From DATJZH01 sp035499215 (lineage in GTDB: Bacteria; Actinomycetota; Actinomycetes; Streptosporangiales; Streptosporangiaceae): 6,816 nt of DNA. Under the pieces are notes generated by a model. It worked only from the letters and a program-made list of their open reading frames with translations. It did not search any database and had not been told where the DNA came from. This document shows positions 4,032 to 6,816 of the stretch, one piece after another (position 1 is the stretch's first letter; each line of letters opens with the position of its first letter). Location: positions 1 through 6,816 of the forward strand of contig DATJZH010000328.1 in assembly GCA_035499215.1 (NCBI GenBank). Direction: 5' to 3'. Both the position numbers and the translations under genes were made by a program.

Positions 4032-5579
4032 ATGCCGCGACCCCGCGTCGATATGCGCAAGATCAGGGAAGTTCTCAGGCTGGCTCTGGGCGAGGAGCTG
4101 AGCCAGCGCCTGACCAGCCTCGCGTCGGGCGTGCCGCAGACGACGGTGCATGACTATCTGGTCCGGGCGGCGGCGGCGGGCCTGAAGTGGCCGCTCCCCG
4201 GTGACCTGGACGACGCCGGGCTGGAGGCACTTTTGTATCCGCCGGTGCTGCCGGCCGGGATGGCCCGGCCGGCCCCGGACTGGCAGCGGGTGCACGCCGA
4301 GATGCGCAAGAAGGGCGTGACGCTGCAGCTGCTGCGGGTGGAGTACCGGGAAGCTCACCCCGGCGACGGGTACGGCTACTCCCAGTTCGCGAACTTGTAC
4401 CGGTCCTGGCGGGACGGCATCGACGTGAGCATGCGGCAGGCCCATCCGCCCGGCGAGAAGCTGTTCGTCGACTTCCCCGGCGACACTTTCCCGGTGCACG
4501 ACCCGGCGACCGGCCAGGTCGCTGTGAACGCCGAGCTGTTCGTCGCGGTGCTGGGGGCCTCCAGCTACCTGTATGCCGAGGCGTTCCCCTCCCAGGAACT
4601 GATGTACTGGGTGACCGCGCACGTCCACTGCTTTGAGGCCCTGGGTGGCTGCCCGGCGATCGTGGTCAGCGATAACCTCCGCTCGGCGGTGACCAGCTCG
4701 GACCGGTACGAGCCGGACGTCAACGCGACCTTCGCCGAGATGGCCGCGCACTACGGCGTGGCGATCATGCCGGCCCGGCCTTACAAGCCCCGCGACAAGG
4801 CCAGGGCCGAGTCGGGGGTGCTGCTGGCCGAGCGGTGGATCATCGCCCGGCTGCGCGGCCGGAAGTTCACCAGCCTGGGCGAGGCCAACGCGGCGATCGC
4901 CGGATGCGCCGCCGAGATCAACGCCCGGCCGTTCCAGAAGCTGGACGGCAGCCGGGCCGAGCTGTTCGAGCAGCTGGACCGTCCGGCGCTGCGTCCGCTG
5001 CCGGCGGCCCGGTATGAGTTCGCCACCTGGCGGAAAGCCCGGGTCAGCATTGACTACCACCTCGCCGCGGACGCCCATTACTACTCCGTGCCCTACCGGC
5101 TGGCCCGCCAGCAGGTCGACGTGCGGCTGTCGGCGGCCACGGTCGAGGTCTTCCACCGCGGGCAGCGGGTCGCCTCCCACCCGCGGTCGCGGCAGCGGCA
5201 GCGATATACCACCGACCCGGCGCACATGCCCGAGTCCCACCGCGCGCACGCCGCGTGGACGCCGCAGCGCATCACCGAGTGGGCTGCCGGCACCGGGCCG
5301 TCCACCGCGGCGCTGGCGACGGCCATCCTGGCGTCCCGCCCGCATCCGCAGCAGGGCTACCGGGCGGTGCTGGGCATCATCCGCCTGGCCGGCCGCTACG
5401 GCCCCGACCGGACCGAGGCTGCCTGCGCCCGGGCGCTGACGCTGCGCTCGTACTCCTACCGCAGCGTCAGCTCGATCCTGAGCACCGGGCTGGACCGCCA
5501 GCCGTTGCCCGGCGAGAGCCCGGCCATCGGCCCGCACCCGGCCCACGGCAACCTCCGCGGCCCGGGTTACTACCAGTAG
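4032..5579 (+). CDS. istA: IstA, IS21-family DDE transposase
   Basis: This 515-residue protein is a full-length IS21 transposase. An N-terminal helix-turn-helix region (about 10-45, LSQRLTSLASGVPQTTVHDYL) should bind the terminal repeats. The integrase-like core begins at GEKLFVDFPG with D147, continues with the second aspartate in IVVSDNLRSAV (D214), and completes the DDE triad with E260 in KPRDKARAESGVLLAERW. A C-terminal SH3-like DNA-binding part (AHYYSVPYRLARQQVDVRL, 348-366) follows. All catalytic residues are present and the frame is uninterrupted, so the enzyme may be active. ATG 4032 has GAGGAAAAGG five bases upstream, partly inside a hairpin. istB follows after 17 bases, as usual for this family, where IstA and IstB act together in cut-and-paste insertion. 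Confidence 0.96.
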   Translation: MPRPRVDMRKIREVLRLALGEELSQRLTSLASGVPQTTVHDYLVRAAAAGLKWPLPGDLDDAGLEALLYPPVLPAGMARPAPDWQRVHAEMRKKGVTLQLLRVEYREAHPGDGYGYSQFANLYRSWRDGIDVSMRQAHPPGEKLFVDFPGDTFPVHDPATGQVAVNAELFVAVLGASSYLYAEAFPSQELMYWVTAHVHCFEALGGCPAIVVSDNLRSAVTSSDRYEPDVNATFAEMAAHYGVAIMPARPYKPRDKARAESGVLLAERWIIARLRGRKFTSLGEANAAIAGCAAEINARPFQKLDGSRAELFEQLDRPALRPLPAARYEFATWRKARVSIDYHLAADAHYYSVPYRLARQQVDVRLSAATVEVFHRGQRVASHPRSRQRQRYTTDPAHMPESHRAHAAWTPQRITEWAAGTGPSTAALATAILASRPHPQQGYRAVLGIIRLAGRYGPDRTEAACARALTLRSYSYRSVSSILSTGLDRQPLPGESPAIGPHPAHGNLRGPGYYQ

Positions 5580-5596
5580 AAAGAAGGTCCCCTGTC

Positions 5597-6376
5597 ATGC
5601 TCGGCAACCCCACCATCGACGGCCTCAAAGAGCTGCGGCTGCACGCCATGGCCGCCGGCCTGGCCGACCAGCAGGCCCAGGCCGGCTACGCCGGGCTGAG
5701 CTTCGACGAGCGCCTCGGCCTGCTCGTCGACCGCGAGCTCGCCGACCGGGCCAGCCGCCGCATCACCCGCAGCCTCAAAACCGCGCGGCTGCGCATTCCC
5801 GCCGCCGTCGAGGACATCGACTTCCGCCACCCCCGCGGCCTGGACCGCGGCCAGCTGCTCGCCCTCGCCGCCGCGCACTGGGCCGCCCAGCCCCGCGCCA
5901 TCGTGATCACCGGGCCCACCGGCACCGGCAAGACGTTCCTGGCCTGCGCCCTGGCCCACGCCGCCATCCGCAACGGCCACACCGCCCTCTGCCAGCGGGC
6001 CCCGCGGATGCTCGACGAGCTCGCGATCGCGCGTGGCGACGGGCGGCTTGCCCGGCTGCTGGCCTCCTGGGCCCGCATCGCCGTCCTGGTGATCGATGAC
6101 CTGCTGCTCCGCCCCCTGACCCCCGACCAGGCCGCCGACCTGCTGGAAGTCATCGAGGACCGGGCCGGGCTGCGCGCCACCATCGTCACCAGCCAGCTGC
6201 CCGTCGCCAGGTGGCACCAGGCCATCGGCGACCCAACCATCGCCGACGCCGCCCTGGACCGTCTCCTCGGCAGCGCCGAGCGGATCGAGCTGTCCGGCGA
6301 ATCCCTCCGCAAAGACGCCAGGCAGCATGTAGTCCCCGCCGCCGCGGCCGGTCCCGGCACGCAACAGCAGCCGTGA
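5597..6376 (+). CDS. istB: IstB, AAA+ ATPase helper of IS21 transposition
   Basis: This 259-residue DnaA/DnaC-like AAA+ protein has a helical N-terminal region (about 6-60), Walker A GPTGTGKT (106-113), Walker B VLVIDD (163-168), a sensor-1-like TIVTSQ (195-200), and DAALDRLLGSAERIELSGESLRK near the end, where R222 is the probable arginine finger. IstB-type proteins bind and bend target DNA and deliver the IstA-bound transposon to it. The length matches the family and no defect is visible. ATG 5597 is chosen because AAAGAAGG (5580-5587) lies nine bases upstream and MLGNPTIDGLKELRLHAMA is a typical IstB beginning. The reading frame is open far upstream only because it shadows istA. It is co-transcribed with istA. 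Confidence 0.96.
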   Translation: MLGNPTIDGLKELRLHAMAAGLADQQAQAGYAGLSFDERLGLLVDRELADRASRRITRSLKTARLRIPAAVEDIDFRHPRGLDRGQLLALAAAHWAAQPRAIVITGPTGTGKTFLACALAHAAIRNGHTALCQRAPRMLDELAIARGDGRLARLLASWARIAVLVIDDLLLRPLTPDQAADLLEVIEDRAGLRATIVTSQLPVARWHQAIGDPTIADAALDRLLGSAERIELSGESLRKDARQHVVPAAAAGPGTQQQP

Positions 6377-6469
6377 CGATAAGGCAGGTCCGGCCCGTGC
6401 CCGCCGCCCCGGGACTTGTTTTCATTTCACATCCGATCAAGCAGAAGAAAATAAACGAAAGGAATAGGC
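6377..6469 (+). promoter_or_regulatory. AT-rich intergenic leader before the 6470 gene
   Basis: The last 55 bases of this gap (6414-6469) are strikingly AT-rich compared with the rest of the window. They contain TTGTTT (6416-6421), which could be a -35 box, and a clear ribosome binding site GAAAGGA (6457-6463). No good -10 is spaced correctly. It may hold an independent promoter for the following gene. ATCCGATC (6431-6438) matches the core of the left-end repeats, but in direct, not inverted, orientation. Confidence 0.4.
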
Positions 6470-6816
6470 ATGACGACGACCGCCGCGACCCCCGGCACCG
6501 CCGCCGGCCAGGACCCGCCCGTCCCGGCCGGCCTGCGCCAGCCCGCGCCGCCGCAGGCGTGCAAAAGACCCGGCTGCGCCCGCCTGATCCCGCCCGCCGC
6601 CGGCCGCGGCCGCAGCCGGGTGTTCTGCAGCGACGACTGCGCCCGCCGCTACCACAACGACGCCCGCCAAAGCGCCCCCGCCCGGCAGGCCGAAGCCGAC
6701 GCCCGCGCCGAGACCAGCCGCCAGCGCGAAGACGCCGCCCGCGAGCGTGACGCCCTCGCCGCCAGCCACGCCGCCCAGATCCAGGCCCAGCGTGACCTCA
6801 CCGACGCCGAACGCGC
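6470..6816 (+). CDS. Putative zinc-binding, coiled-coil protein of unknown function (partial, runs off window)
   Basis: An open frame from ATG 6470 reaches the window end after 115 codons without a stop. GAAAGGA lies six bases upstream of the ATG. Third positions are almost all G or C, supporting coding. After a Pro/Ala-rich start, residues 31-57 hold C31-x4-C36-x16-C53-x3-C57 followed by ARRYHNDAR, a compact treble-clef-like zinc module reminiscent of CGNR or FCS-type fingers. From about residue 67 the chain is charged and Ala/Gln/Glu/Arg-rich, typical of a long coiled coil. Such a layout suits a DNA-binding or structural protein (KfrA-like proteins share the coiled coil but not the finger). 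I do not recognise the family. It lies 93 bases after istB on the same strand and may be a passenger of the element. Confidence 0.75.
   Translation, partial: MTTTAATPGTAAGQDPPVPAGLRQPAPPQACKRPGCARLIPPAAGRGRSRVFCSDDCARRYHNDARQSAPARQAEADARAETSRQREDAARERDALAASHAAQIQAQRDLTDAER

Larger units (their letters stand above)
3871..6816 (+). mobile_element. IS21-family insertion element, left end and istAB; right end not in window
   Basis: The left boundary is set by the loss of Fur homology at 3870 and a TG dinucleotide at 3871, the usual terminal bases of IS21 elements (TG...CA). Three 23-bp tandem repeats follow, then istA and istB in the same direction. IS21 elements commonly end shortly after istB, but I find no inverted copy of the left repeats between 6377 and 6816, nor the missing Fur N-terminus on the minus strand. 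The element therefore probably extends beyond the window with the gene at 6470 as a passenger, or its right side has been rearranged. The 4-8 bases before 3871 (within AGCTGTAC) should be duplicated at the right end. Confidence 0.85.

Noticed and set aside
3561..5546. 661-codon minus-strand ORF
   Set aside because: Only its 3561-3870 end is real (Fur fragment). The rest runs antisense to istA and through the IS terminus and has no recognisable domain.
5570..6364. 264-codon minus-strand ORF
   Set aside because: It is antisense to istB, whose Walker motifs prove the plus strand. Low-complexity Gly/Ala composition.
6431..6438. ATCCGATC as the right end of the IS
   Set aside because: It matches the repeat core for only eight bases and in direct, not inverted, orientation, with no CA terminus or Fur sequence after it.

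Overview
The window is GC-rich, with G or C at nearly every third codon position, SmtB and Zur regulators of the mycobacterial/streptomycete type, and F420/FMN luciferase-like and NuoE-like proteins. This points to an actinomycete. I cannot name the genus.

Positions 1-2760 look like a zinc-responsive locus. The window opens inside the last 25 codons of an ArsR/SmtB repressor gene (1-78). A weak minus-strand ORF follows (130-321), then a complete second smtB copy (315-614) and a Fur-family zur gene (682-1089), in the same order as Rv2358-Rv2359 of Mycobacterium tuberculosis. A promoter with a Zur-box-like 7-1-7 palindrome (1164-1178) then drives two overlapping genes: a small conserved protein resembling the SCO5389 family (1295-1687) and an LLM-class flavin/F420-dependent oxidoreductase (1677-2738). 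A second Zur-box-like palindrome (2746-2760) lies directly after the oxidoreductase and upstream of the next gene.

Positions 2895-3870 hold two convergent genes, each broken by a different mobile element. The first encodes a thioredoxin-fold [2Fe-2S] protein of NuoE type. It is split by a 179-bp MITE (3171-3349) with 14-bp terminal inverted repeats and a perfect 8-bp target duplication; removing the MITE and one repeat copy restores a 158-codon ORF with the full CX4C...CX3C cluster motif. The second, on the minus strand, is a Fur-family regulator (3561-3870) whose N-terminal part is cut off by an IS21-family element. The two genes end inside one perfect 15-bp inverted repeat that carries both stop codons and gives both proteins the same last four residues.

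From 3871 to the end lies the IS21-family element: a TG terminus, three 23-bp tandem repeats, two hairpins, istA (4032-5579) and istB (5597-6376). No matching inverted right end appears after istB. Instead another plus-strand gene starts at 6470 and runs off the window, encoding a cysteine-rich putative zinc-binding module followed by a coiled coil. It may be a passenger gene.

My working picture is a Zn/Fe-responsive redox locus that is decaying: metal sensors upstream, two Zur-box-controlled transcription units, and an Fe-S protein and second Fur regulator lost to insertions.
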